Shown: positions 1 through 5,470 of the stretch, piece by piece
Numbering within the stretch: the first letter of the stretch is position 1
Layout: the number at the start of each line of letters is the position of its first letter
Origin: Sphingomonadaceae bacterium
Lineage (GTDB): Bacteria > Pseudomonadota > Alphaproteobacteria > Sphingomonadales > Sphingomonadaceae
Assembly (NCBI GenBank): GCA_947446935.1
Contig: CANFIV010000129.1
Span: 1-5,470 of the forward strand
Length of the DNA: 5,470 nt
Reading direction: 5' to 3'
Notes under the pieces: generated by a model
Databases searched by the model: none
Told to the model about the DNA's origin: nothing
The model's input: the letters and a program-made list of their open reading frames with translations, nothing else
Program-made: the position numbers and the translations under genes

Positions 1-282
1 CATTGCGGCTGCCTCGGCCGGGATCGGCCCGGACGCTATCGGCTGCGCGCTCGGCGGGGGCGCAACTGCGGGCATGACTTCAGTAGCGGGTGCTGCCGCC
101 GGAAGCTGGTTTCCCTTGCGGCTCAGGTGCGGGGCCGTGAGCGCCTTGCCGATCTCAAGCGCGCCGCAAGTCGGGCAGGACACGGGCCCGCGCGCCTGTT
201 GACCGGCAAAATCCTCTGACGAGGAAAACCAACCTTCGAACCTGTGGCCGCCCGCGCGGCATTCAAGATCATAGACAATCAT
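1..282 (-). CDS. DUF1178 family zinc-ribbon protein, 3' end cut by window
   Basis: Translating the minus strand from the ATG at 282-280 gives 94 open codons that run off the left edge, so the C-terminus is missing. The start MIVYDLECRAGGHRFEGWF, then SSSEDF and CPTCG, matches the DUF1178 family as I know it. C8 and H13 with the CPTC pair (C36, C39) look like a zinc-ribbon metal site. After residue 60 the chain becomes Ala/Pro-rich and probably forms a flexible linker. The family's biochemical role is not established; proteins of this type are commonly encoded next to a nitrilase-like amidase in alphaproteobacteria. The ATG overlaps the TGA of the upstream amidase gene in an ATGA (279-282), which supports this start and translational coupling. 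It is the third visible gene of the grxC operon. Family assignment is firm; function is unknown. Confidence 0.85.
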   Translation of the reverse strand, partial: MIVYDLECRAGGHRFEGWFSSSEDFAGQQARGPVSCPTCGALEIGKALTAPHLSRKGNQLPAAAPATEVMPAVAPPPSAQPIASGPIPAEAAAM

Positions 283-1148
283 GGGTTTGATCTAGGCATC
301 GCGCGCCGGTTCGCAAGGCTGGGGACTTGCTGGCGAATCTCGCCGATGCGCGCAAGGTCGATATCGGCATAGCCCAGAACGCCGTGGGGGCCGCTCTCGC
401 TGCCCATATCGAGCAGCACGTCGCCCCACGGATCGACAACGAGGCTGTGGCCATAAGTCTCGCGCCCGTCGGCATGGCGACCGACTTGCGCGGCAGCGAT
501 CACAAAGGCGCTCGCCTCGACCGCGCGGGCGCGCTGAAGCAGGTGCCAGTGAGCGCGGCCAGTGGGCACGGTGAACGCGGCCGGGATGGCGATGGCGTCA
601 CACTTCAGGCGCCCCAGTTCCTCGAACAGCGCGGGGAAGCGGATATCGTAGCAGATCGCGAGGCCAAGCCGACCCAGCGGGCAGTCCACCGTCACCACCG
701 CCTCGCCCGGCTGATAGGCGGCTGATTCGCGCCATGTCTCGCCGCTTGCCAGATCGACATCGAACATGTGGATCTTGTCGTAGCGCGCGGCGATCTCGCC
801 CGCCGGATCGATGACAAAAGCCCGGTTGGCCCAGCGCGCGACGCCTTGCTCATCTTTCGCGGCCTGCACGGCAAGGCTGCCGATATGGACCCAGATACCA
901 GCCTTCGCCGCGGCATTGCGCACCGTTTCGAGGACCGGGCTCTCCGCTTCGGCCACAACATGGCGCGATCCACGCGCGCGGTCCCGGTCCAGCAGGCCAG
1001 ACATTTCTGGGGTGAACAGCATCGCCGCGCCGTTTCCTGCAGCCTCGGCCACTGCAGCAGCCATCGCCGCAGCATTCGCCGCAGGATCGATACCGGTGGT
1101 CATTTGCAGCAGCGCGACGCGCGGCCGGGTGGAGGCCGATTCGCTCAT
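279..1148 (-). CDS. Nitrilase-superfamily carbon-nitrogen hydrolase (Nit1/omega-amidase-like)
   Basis: This 289-residue protein has the full catalytic set of the carbon-nitrogen hydrolase superfamily: Glu48 in LFTPEMSG, Lys125 in YDKIHMFDVDL and the nucleophile Cys166 in AICYDIRFP. The KIHMFDVD and CYDIRFP signatures are those of the Nit1/Nit2 branch, whose members hydrolyse the amide of deaminated glutathione or of alpha-keto acids such as 2-oxoglutaramate. Length is normal for the family and no signal peptide is seen, so it should be cytoplasmic. The ATG at 1148-1146 overlaps the TGA of the glutaredoxin gene (ATGA, 1145-1148), and its own TGA overlaps the start of the DUF1178 gene. Lying next to a glutaredoxin favours a glutathione-repair role, but that is inference. 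Bacterial homologues are often labelled only 'carbon-nitrogen hydrolase' and the exact substrate cannot be read from sequence. Confidence 0.93.
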   Translation of the reverse strand: MSESASTRPRVALLQMTTGIDPAANAAAMAAAVAEAAGNGAAMLFTPEMSGLLDRDRARGSRHVVAEAESPVLETVRNAAAKAGIWVHIGSLAVQAAKDEQGVARWANRAFVIDPAGEIAARYDKIHMFDVDLASGETWRESAAYQPGEAVVTVDCPLGRLGLAICYDIRFPALFEELGRLKCDAIAIPAAFTVPTGRAHWHLLQRARAVEASAFVIAAAQVGRHADGRETYGHSLVVDPWGDVLLDMGSESGPHGVLGYADIDLARIGEIRQQVPSLANRRAMPRSNP

Positions 1149-1423
1149 GCGGCGAGAAGCGGATCGAGCTTGCCCTTGGCATCCAGCGCAGCGAGATCAT
1201 CCGATCCACCGACATGGGTGCCGTTGATGAAGATCTGCGGCACCGTGCTGCTCCCGGGTGCCCGCTCGAGCATCTCGGCGCGCTTCGGGCCGCCCATAGT
1301 AATATCGTATTCGGTGTATGTGACGCCCTTGGACGACAACAGCGCGCGGGCGCGGCTGCAATAGGGGCAGCCCCACTTGGTGTAGATTTCGACGTTCGGA
1401 TTCGGTGTTGCGGGATCGCTCAT
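1145..1423 (-). CDS. grxC: Glutaredoxin 3 (class I, dithiol)
   Basis: The product is 92 residues of a single thioredoxin fold. It has the dithiol active site CPYC (Cys19 and Cys22) after a VEIYTKWG first strand, the cis-proline motif TVP (60-62), and the GG glutathione-binding turn in HVGGSDD (Gly72-Gly73). These are the features of class I glutaredoxins, which reduce protein disulfides and glutathione mixed disulfides in the cytoplasm using GSH. The frame could extend to a GTG at 1456, but I chose the ATG at 1423 because an AGAGG ribosome-binding site sits about 6 bases upstream (minus strand, around 1434-1430) and family proteins begin at this point. It is the first gene of a three-gene operon, with its TGA overlapping the start of the amidase. 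It is divergent from the heat shock gene. Confidence 0.95.
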   Translation of the reverse strand: MSDPATPNPNVEIYTKWGCPYCSRARALLSSKGVTYTEYDITMGGPKRAEMLERAPGSSTVPQIFINGTHVGGSDDLAALDAKGKLDPLLAA

Positions 1424-1431
1424 CGGGACCT

Positions 1432-1462
1432 CTTGAAAACCATAAATTGCTAACACACATGG
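1432..1462 (+). promoter_or_regulatory. Putative heat-shock (sigma32/RpoH) promoter of the hsp20 gene
   Basis: CTTGAAA at 1432-1438 is an exact match to the sigma32 -35 consensus. After 16 bases comes ACACATGG (1455-1462), a partial match to the -10 consensus CCCCATNT. Transcription would begin near 1468 and leave a leader of about 100 bases before the ATG. The -35 match is good and the -10 match is only fair. Driving a small heat shock gene makes the call sensible. It overlaps the candidate grxC promoter on the other strand. Confidence 0.45.
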
Positions 1463-1475
1463 AGGTTCGTGTCAT
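1447..1475 (-). promoter_or_regulatory. Putative sigma70-type promoter of the grxC operon
   Basis: On the minus strand ATGACA (1475-1470, 5 of 6 to TTGACA) is followed after 17 bases by TAGCAA (1452-1447, 3 of 6 to TATAAT). A start near 1440 would leave a short leader carrying the AGAGG site of grxC. The -10 element is weak, so this is only the best candidate in the divergent gap. Confidence 0.35.
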
Positions 1476-1573
1476 GCGCCGCAAGTCGGGCGTGACCGAT
1501 CAAGCCACCGGGGTGCCGCATGCGGGCCCCGTATTCCTGCAGATTGCTCAACAAAGAGGATATTGCCATGGAT
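1475..1573 (+). promoter_or_regulatory. ROSE-like RNA thermometer in the hsp20 leader
   Basis: Three consecutive hairpins can be drawn by hand. The first is 1475-1494, with CGCC 1477-1480 pairing GGCG 1489-1492. The second is 1510-1530, with GGGG pairing CCCC and CCG pairing CGG across a CAUG loop. The third is 1539-1566, in which UUGCU (1544-1548) pairs AGGA of the ribosome-binding site (1557-1560) with G1546 bulged; the stem continues through A1543-U1561, G1542-U1563, A1541-U1564, C1540-G1565 and G1539-C1566. UCC at 1535-1537 can also pair GGA at 1570-1572, closing over the AUG. A bulged-G UYGCU paired to AGGA is the diagnostic feature of ROSE elements, which block translation of small heat shock genes at low temperature and melt on heating. 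Pairing was judged by eye; no folding energy was computed. Confidence 0.7.
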
Positions 1574-2032
1574 CGTTTCGATTTCACCCCCTACCGCCGC
1601 TCGACTGTCGGTTTCGACCGCCTGTTTGACCTGCTTGAGCGCCAGGCGCGCGCCAACGCGGGCGACAACTACCCCCCGTTCAACATCGAACGCCGCGGTG
1701 ATGACAGCTACCGGATCACCCTCGCGGTTGCCGGCTTCAAACCCCATGACCTCGACATCACCGCACAGCAGAACCTGCTGGTGATCAAGGGCCAGCGCGC
1801 CGAGCCGGAGGACAAGCAATTCCTCCATGTCGGCATCGCCAACCGGGGCTTCGAGCGCCGCTTCGAACTCGCGGATTTCGTGCGTGTCGACGCCGCCGAC
1901 CTTGCCGACGGGCTGCTCACGATTGATCTCGTGCGCGAAGTGCCAGAGGCGATGAAGCCGAAGAAGGTGCTGATCGGTGGCAGCGCGAAGCCGCTCACCG
2001 TGGTCGAAGGCGACGCCAGCGAAGCCGCCTGA
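1568..2032 (+). CDS. ibpA: Small heat shock protein, Hsp20/IbpA type
   Basis: This is a 154-residue small heat shock chaperone that binds unfolding proteins and holds them for refolding by DnaK/ClpB. The short N-terminal arm has the IbpA-like MDRFDFTPYRRSTVGFDRLF opening. The alpha-crystallin domain spans roughly residues 36-126 and includes RGFERRFEL (93-101) and the conserved A-x-L-x-x-G-L-L element ADLADGLLTIDL (110-121). It ends with VPEAMKPKK and a V-L-I (134-136) version of the IxI anchor used in oligomer assembly, followed by an 18-residue tail. The ATG at 1568 is preferred over an in-frame ATG at 1520 because AGAGGA lies 7 bases upstream and the protein then starts like IbpA. Expression is probably under both sigma32 and the RNA thermometer in its leader. 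Several ibpA paralogues are common in alphaproteobacteria, so the symbol denotes the family. Confidence 0.93.
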   Translation: MDRFDFTPYRRSTVGFDRLFDLLERQARANAGDNYPPFNIERRGDDSYRITLAVAGFKPHDLDITAQQNLLVIKGQRAEPEDKQFLHVGIANRGFERRFELADFVRVDAADLADGLLTIDLVREVPEAMKPKKVLIGGSAKPLTVVEGDASEAA

Positions 2033-2061
2033 ACCCTTTACCTCCCACCACTCTCCAGCCG

Positions 2062-2089
2062 GGGGCGGCCTGCCATGGGCCGCCCCTTT
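2062..2089 (+). terminator. Rho-independent terminator after the hsp20 gene
   Basis: A perfect 9-base inverted repeat, GGGGCGGCC (2062-2070) and GGCCGCCCC (2078-2086), encloses a 7-base loop and is followed by TTT. It starts 30 bases after the hsp20 stop codon. The T run follows the hairpin only on the plus strand. On the minus strand no T tract follows it, so it probably serves the amylase gene poorly. The T run is short, but the stem is very strong. Confidence 0.7.
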
Positions 2090-2094
2090 CCGCT

Positions 2095-3441
2095 TCAGCG
2101 CTTTGCGGTGGTGATCGCCCAGCGCCAGGGAGCGAGCGAACGGGGCTTCCCGCCTACCTTATAGGTCTGCGCGGTGGCGGTTAGATTGACTTCAACCCGC
2201 ACCCGGTCCGCGCCCTTGATCCGGCGGAAGGCAAAAACGGCCGGATTGCCGGTCTCGATGATCTGCAGATTGCCCGGCTCATGCGCGCTCGAAAGCGCGG
2301 GATGCGCGTGCTTGAGCCCCAGCAGCATGCGGTAAAGCCCGGCTCGGCTGTAATGGCCCCACACGATCGCGTCCTTGTCGAAGAACTTGAGGCGCTTGTT
2401 CAGCGCGTCTTCCTGCCCGCCATAAACCAGCGGCATGCCCGGCAAAGTGGCGGCAAGCACGGCCATGGCATCGGCCCCGTCGCCATAAAGCTCACGGTCG
2501 GTGCCGTTCCACGAGTTCTCGTCATGATCGCTCGTGAAGGTCATCCGGTAAGCGCCTGCCGGATAGCGGCGGGCGGGCTCGGTATAGAGCTTCGCCAGAT
2601 CGCGGGCATCGCCCTTCCCTTTCGCGACATCGACCAGCTTGTGGTAGAGCTTCCAGTCATACGTCATGTCGAAAGCACGGGCCTGCAGATCGGGCGTATC
2701 GGCCTCGGCCAGCATGAACATCGGCTTCGTCCTGTCGAGCGCGGCGCGGGCCTGATCCCAAAAATCGACCGGCAGGTTCCACGCCACATCGCAGCGGAAG
2801 CCGTCAATATTCGCCGCCTTGATCCAGTAGCGCATGGCTTCGATCATCCCCGCGCGCACTTCCGGCTTGCGGTAGTCGAGCCCGATCACATCGGCCCAGA
2901 CTTCCTGATGGTGATCGCTGAGGTCGGTATAGTGATAGCCTTCAAGCTCTCCCTGCGCATTGCGAAGATACCAGTCGGGATGCTGCTTCACCCACACGTT
3001 GTCCCAACCGGTGTGGTTGGCCACCCAATCGATAAGGACCTTGAAGCCCAGCTTGTGCGCGGCCGCTACGAGATGTTTCAGATCATCTAGCGTGCCGTAT
3101 TCGGGATTGACCGCGGTATAGTCGCTTACCGCGTAGTAACTGCCCAGCGTGCCTTTGCGCTCCTTCTTGCTGATGGGGTTCACCGGCATCAGCCAGAGTA
3201 CATCAACCCCCAAGCGCCGGATGCGCGGCAAGTGCTCCTCTAAGGCGCGGAAAGTGCCCTCCGGTGTGAACTGCCGGATATTGACCTCGTAGATCGTCGC
3301 CGATTTCGACCAGGCCGGGTGGACGACCTGCGTCACCCCATCGGTGAGCGGGAGCGGCTCGGCGGCCTTCGCGATCTGAGGCAGCGCGAGCAGCGCGGCG
3401 AGCGGGAGCAACTGGGCGGACAGGAAACGGGTCAGGGCCAT
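2095..3441 (-). CDS. Secreted GH13 alpha-amylase family glycoside hydrolase
   Basis: This 448-residue enzyme should cleave alpha-1,4-glucans or maltodextrins in the periplasm or outside the cell. Residues 1-26 form a Sec signal peptide (Arg5, a Leu/Ala core, and cleavage near AKA-AEP). The (beta/alpha)8 GH13 motifs appear in order: region I DWVANHTG (Asp138, His143); region II GFRCDVA with Arg216 and nucleophile Asp218; region III MLAEAD with acid/base Glu246; region IV TSDHDENSWNGT with transition-state Asp307. The segment from about residue 365 onward fits a short C-terminal beta domain. The frame is open to 3639, but that extension overlaps the Crp/Fnr gene and lacks family features. The ATG at 3441 has an AGGGTGG site 5 bases upstream and places the signal peptide correctly. 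Region IV reads D-H-D where N-H-D is usual. The subfamily and exact substrate are uncertain. Confidence 0.92.
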   Translation of the reverse strand: MALTRFLSAQLLPLAALLALPQIAKAAEPLPLTDGVTQVVHPAWSKSATIYEVNIRQFTPEGTFRALEEHLPRIRRLGVDVLWLMPVNPISKKERKGTLGSYYAVSDYTAVNPEYGTLDDLKHLVAAAHKLGFKVLIDWVANHTGWDNVWVKQHPDWYLRNAQGELEGYHYTDLSDHHQEVWADVIGLDYRKPEVRAGMIEAMRYWIKAANIDGFRCDVAWNLPVDFWDQARAALDRTKPMFMLAEADTPDLQARAFDMTYDWKLYHKLVDVAKGKGDARDLAKLYTEPARRYPAGAYRMTFTSDHDENSWNGTDRELYGDGADAMAVLAATLPGMPLVYGGQEDALNKRLKFFDKDAIVWGHYSRAGLYRMLLGLKHAHPALSSAHEPGNLQIIETGNPAVFAFRRIKGADRVRVEVNLTATAQTYKVGGKPRSLAPWRWAITTAKR

Positions 3442-3455
3442 GCCGACCACCCTAA

Positions 3456-3469
3456 TGCAAACGTTTTCG
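3456..3469. promoter_or_regulatory. Candidate LacI-family operator before the amylase gene
   Basis: TGCAAACGTTTTCG has the palindromic core AAACGTTT (3459-3466) flanked by a matching G/C pair (3457 and 3468). It resembles LacI/PurR-family operators, which centre on a CG step in AAACGTTT. It ends 14 bases before the amylase ATG, just ahead of its ribosome-binding site, where a repressor would block transcription. Maltose and starch genes in proteobacteria are often under LacI-family control. No LacI-type regulator is encoded in the window. Confidence 0.45.
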
Positions 3470-3485
3470 GCGGCTAGATGACATT

Positions 3486-3512
3486 CGTATACGCAGGGGC
3501 CGGTCTCACCAA
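3486..3512 (-). promoter_or_regulatory. Weak candidate promoter of the amylase gene
   Basis: On the minus strand TTGGTG (3512-3507) and TATACG (3491-3486, 4 of 6 to TATAAT) are 15 bases apart. The -35 element overlaps the stop codon of the Crp/Fnr gene. The spacing is short and the match poor. A start near 3479 would put the LacI-type palindrome at about +10 to +23, a sensible repressor position. Read-through from the upstream gene is the alternative. Confidence 0.25.
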
Positions 3513-4207
3513 GCCTCGGCGATATCCACCAGCGCAGTGCGATCAAGCACCGTAACGCGCCCACCCTTGAGCGCCACGATCCCGCCATCGGCCCAGGCCG
3601 AAAGCTGGCGGTTGATCTGCTCGCGCGACATGCCGGCAAAGTTGCCCAATTCGCCTTGGCTGAGCGCGATTTTGAGGCGGGTCTCCGAAGGGTCGCCTCC
3701 TTCGCCTTCGCCGCCCATCATCAGGCGGAGCAGGAAGCGGGCGAGCCGCGGGCCGGAGGTATAGGCGCGGTCAGCCTCGATCACCGTATTGTTCTGGCGC
3801 AGTCGGCGGGCCATGGCCTGCAGCAGCCGCAGCGCGAGCCCCTGATGCTTGCCGATGATCTCGGCAAAGGCCGTGCGGCTGAGGCTCAGCGCCTCAACCG
3901 GCTCGATCGTCTCGACACTCGCAGTGCGCTCACCGCCATCAAGGAACGCGATCTCGCCCAGCACCGCACCGCGTTCGGCATAATCGAGCACGATTTCGCG
4001 GCCATTGGCCGCCACCATACTCACGCGCGCCAGGCCCTTGAGCACGATCCACAGCGTATCGCCGGGATCACCTTGAAGGATGATCGCCTGGCCCGGCTTG
4101 AACGCGCGCACGGTTCCGCGCGCGGCGATATCGGCCAACTCTTCAGCAGAGCAGCCCGCAAGCAGGTTGGACGATGTCAATGTATCGGCAAGCGTGGCGG
4201 CATCCAT
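3506..4207 (-). CDS. Crp/Fnr-family transcriptional regulator
   Basis: This 233-residue protein has the standard two-domain layout. A cyclic-nucleotide-binding-type beta roll spans about residues 12-125, with the phosphate-binding-cassette-like stretch GEIAFLDGGERTASVE (84-99). A long dimerisation helix follows (about 122-147), then a Crp-type winged helix (about 150-225) whose recognition helix lies in LSQGELGNFAGMSREQINRQL (182-202). The four-cysteine Fe-S cluster of Fnr is absent; Cys19 is the only cysteine. The helix positions that in E. coli CRP carry Thr-Ser for cAMP read Asn-Asn (139-140) here, so the ligand is unknown. The ATG at 4207 has AGGGGG 6 bases upstream. The gene lies 66 bases after the pyrG stop, with the amylase 64 bases downstream. 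Its targets cannot be read from sequence. Confidence 0.92.
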   Translation of the reverse strand: MDAATLADTLTSSNLLAGCSAEELADIAARGTVRAFKPGQAIILQGDPGDTLWIVLKGLARVSMVAANGREIVLDYAERGAVLGEIAFLDGGERTASVETIEPVEALSLSRTAFAEIIGKHQGLALRLLQAMARRLRQNNTVIEADRAYTSGPRLARFLLRLMMGGEGEGGDPSETRLKIALSQGELGNFAGMSREQINRQLSAWADGGIVALKGGRVTVLDRTALVDIAEAW

Positions 4208-4222
4208 GGCAATCCCCCTATC

Positions 4223-4236
4223 GTTGGAAGACTAAC
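4223..4236. promoter_or_regulatory. Inverted repeat before the Crp/Fnr gene, possible autoregulatory site
   Basis: GTTGGAAGACTAAC is a GTTRG-N4-CYAAC inverted repeat, 15 bases upstream of the regulator's ATG and just ahead of its ribosome-binding site. Two 5-base half-sites separated by 4 bases is the geometry of Crp/Fnr-family operators (compare TTGAT-N4-ATCAA). The position would suit autorepression. A short repeat like this can also occur by chance. Confidence 0.3.
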
Positions 4237-4273
4237 CCGCAGCGCGCCCGCTTGGCCAGATCAAACGAGGCAA

Positions 4274-5470
4274 TCAGACCAATCGGGCCTGCTTCACCGC
4301 TGCGCCGATAAAGCCCTTGAAGAGCGGATGCGGCTCGAACGGGCGGCTCTTGAGCTCGGGGTGGAACTGCACACCGATAAACCACGGGTGGTCCGGACGC
4401 TCGACGATTTCGGGCAGCAGGCCATCGGGCGACATGCCCGAGAACACGAGGCCGCCCGCTTCCAGGGGTTCGCGGTAGGCCACGTTGACTTCGTAGCGGT
4501 GGCGATGGCGCTCGCTGATTGAGGCCGCGTCGTAAATTCGCGCGACATGGCTGTTGCCAGAAAGCTGCGCCTCATAGGCACCGAGGCGCATAGTGCCGCC
4601 AAGATCGCCCCCGGCGGCGCGGGTTTCAAGGCCTTCAGGCGTCATCCATTCGGTGATGATGCCCACCACCGGCTCGGTAGTCTCGCCGAATTCAGTGGAA
4701 GAGGCCTCCCCGATTCCGGCCAGATTGCGGGCCCCCTCGATGCAGGCCATCTGCATACCGAGACAGATACCGAAGAACGGCACGCCGCGCTCGCGCGCAA
4801 AGCGTACGCTGGCGATCTTGCCTTCAGTGCCGCGCTCGCCAAACCCGCCGGGCACAAGAATGCCGTGCATCGGCTCAAGATGCGCCGCGATCTCCGCGTC
4901 GCCCTTCTCGAAAATCTCGGCATCGATCCAGCGGATGTTGACCTTGACCCGGTTGGCCATACCGCCATGGACCAGCGCCTCGTTCAGCGACTTGTAGGCG
5001 TCCTGCAGGCCGACGTACTTGCCGACCACGCCAATGGTCACTTCGCCCTCCGGGTTTTGATGGCGATCGACGATATCGGTCCAACGCGCCAGATCAGGCG
5101 AAGGGCTGCTCAGGCCAAAGTGGCGCAGGACCTCGTTGTCGAGACCCTCGCCATGATACTGCAGCGGCACCGAATAGATGCTCTGCGCATCGAGCGCGGG
5201 AATCACCGCTTCCTTCCGCACGTTACAGAACAGCGCGATCTTCGCGCGCTCGTTCTCGGGCAAGGGCTTCTCGCAGCGGCACAGCAGAATATCGGGCTGA
5301 ATGCCGAGCCCGGTCAGCTCCCGCACCGAATGCTGAGTGGGCTTGGTCTTCAGCTCACCAGCCGCAGCGATATAGGGCACGAGCGTAACGTGGACGAAGC
5401 AGGTTGTCTCGCGTCCCAATTCGTTGCGCAGTTGGCGGATTGCCTCGATGAACGGCAGGCTCTCGATGTC
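4274..5470 (-). CDS. pyrG: CTP synthase, N-terminal part outside window
   Basis: CTP synthase makes CTP from UTP, ATP and glutamine, the last step of de novo pyrimidine nucleotide synthesis. The frame is open to the right edge: 398 residues are visible of about 545, so roughly the first 145, including the ATP P-loop, are missing. The visible part opens with [14 protein letters not shown], whose Glu belongs to the Mg-binding GDIE motif. It continues with [20 protein letters not shown] and the rest of the synthetase domain, then [19 protein letters not shown] before the class I glutamine amidotransferase domain. That domain has the oxyanion-loop region VPGGFGERG, the nucleophile Cys in FGICLGMQ (visible residue 236) and the catalytic His and Glu in QFHPEL (370 and 372). 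A TTG at 5419 is not a start, because the conserved sequence continues upstream of it. The gene is intact as far as seen. Confidence 0.97.
   Translation of the reverse strand, partial: DIESLPFIEAIRQLRNELGRETTCFVHVTLVPYIAAAGELKTKPTQHSVRELTGLGIQPDILLCRCEKPLPENERAKIALFCNVRKEAVIPALDAQSIYSVPLQYHGEGLDNEVLRHFGLSSPSPDLARWTDIVDRHQNPEGEVTIGVVGKYVGLQDAYKSLNEALVHGGMANRVKVNIRWIDAEIFEKGDAEIAAHLEPMHGILVPGGFGERGTEGKIASVRFARERGVPFFGICLGMQMACIEGARNLAGIGEASSTEFGETTEPVVGIITEWMTPEGLETRAAGGDLGGTMRLGAYEAQLSGNSHVARIYDAASISERHRHRYEVNVAYREPLEAGGLVFSGMSPDGLLPEIVERPDHPWFIGVQFHPELKSRPFEPHPLFKGFIGAAVKQARLV

Noticed and set aside
768..1364. Long open frames on the plus strand opposite the amidase, amylase (2281-3090), and Crp/Fnr and pyrG genes (3656-4522)
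   Set aside because: They are antisense shadows of strongly conserved genes in GC-rich DNA. Their translations are rich in Arg, His and Ala and show no domain motifs.
1424..1456. GTG start 11 codons upstream for the glutaredoxin
   Set aside because: The ATG at 1423 has AGAGG at good spacing, and the extra residues are not family-like.
1520..1567. Earlier in-frame ATG for the heat shock protein
   Set aside because: It lies in the middle of a leader hairpin with no ribosome-binding site. The ATG at 1568 has AGAGGA at good spacing and matches IbpA starts.
3486..3493. Palindrome CGTATACG as an operator
   Set aside because: It is a lone 8-base palindrome with no flanking symmetry. It is better explained as part of a weak -10 element or as chance.
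3442..3639. N-terminal extension of the amylase reading frame by 66 codons
   Set aside because: It overlaps the end of the Crp/Fnr gene, has no family similarity and would bury the signal peptide. The ATG at 3441 has its own ribosome-binding site.
4241..4252. Small hairpin AGCG-CGCC-CGCT between pyrG and the Crp/Fnr gene, considered as a pyrG terminator
   Set aside because: The stem is only 4 base pairs and no T tract follows on the minus strand.
4251..4266. TTGAT half-site as an Fnr box upstream of the Crp/Fnr gene
   Set aside because: The second half-site (CCAAG) does not match ATCAA.

Overview
This 5470-base, GC-rich window looks like ordinary chromosome from an alphaproteobacterium, most likely a sphingomonad (Sphingomonadales, Erythrobacter/Novosphingobium-like). 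That placement is an inference from base composition, the protein sequences and the gene set. I see no transposase, integrase, tRNA, rRNA, CRISPR array or phage gene. Seven protein-coding genes fill almost all of the window, and no gene-free stretch exceeds about 150 bases.

Left block (1-1423, minus strand): a tight three-gene operon of class I glutaredoxin (grxC), a nitrilase-superfamily amidase resembling Nit1/deaminated-glutathione amidase or omega-amidase, and a DUF1178 zinc-ribbon protein that runs off the left edge. Both junctions are 4-base ATGA stop/start overlaps, so translation is probably coupled. The pairing suggests a thiol/glutathione housekeeping unit.

Centre (1424-2094): a divergent intergenic region and then an IbpA-type small heat shock protein on the plus strand. 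Its leader of about 100 bases can fold into three hairpins. The last one pairs a UUGCU motif with the AGGA of the ribosome-binding site, which is the hallmark of a ROSE-type RNA thermometer. A sigma32-like promoter lies upstream and overlaps the putative grxC promoter. A rho-independent-type hairpin closes the gene.

Right block (2095-5470, minus strand): three genes in one direction. In transcription order they are CTP synthase pyrG (5' end cut by the window), a Crp/Fnr-family regulator without Fe-S cysteines, and a secreted GH13 alpha-amylase-family enzyme. A LacI-type palindrome centred on AAACGTTT sits just before the amylase start. A 14-base inverted repeat sits just before the Crp/Fnr start and may be an autoregulatory site.

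No wholly new system is evident. The best leads are regulatory: the RNA thermometer, the overlapping divergent promoters, the LacI-type operator and the possible Crp/Fnr operator.
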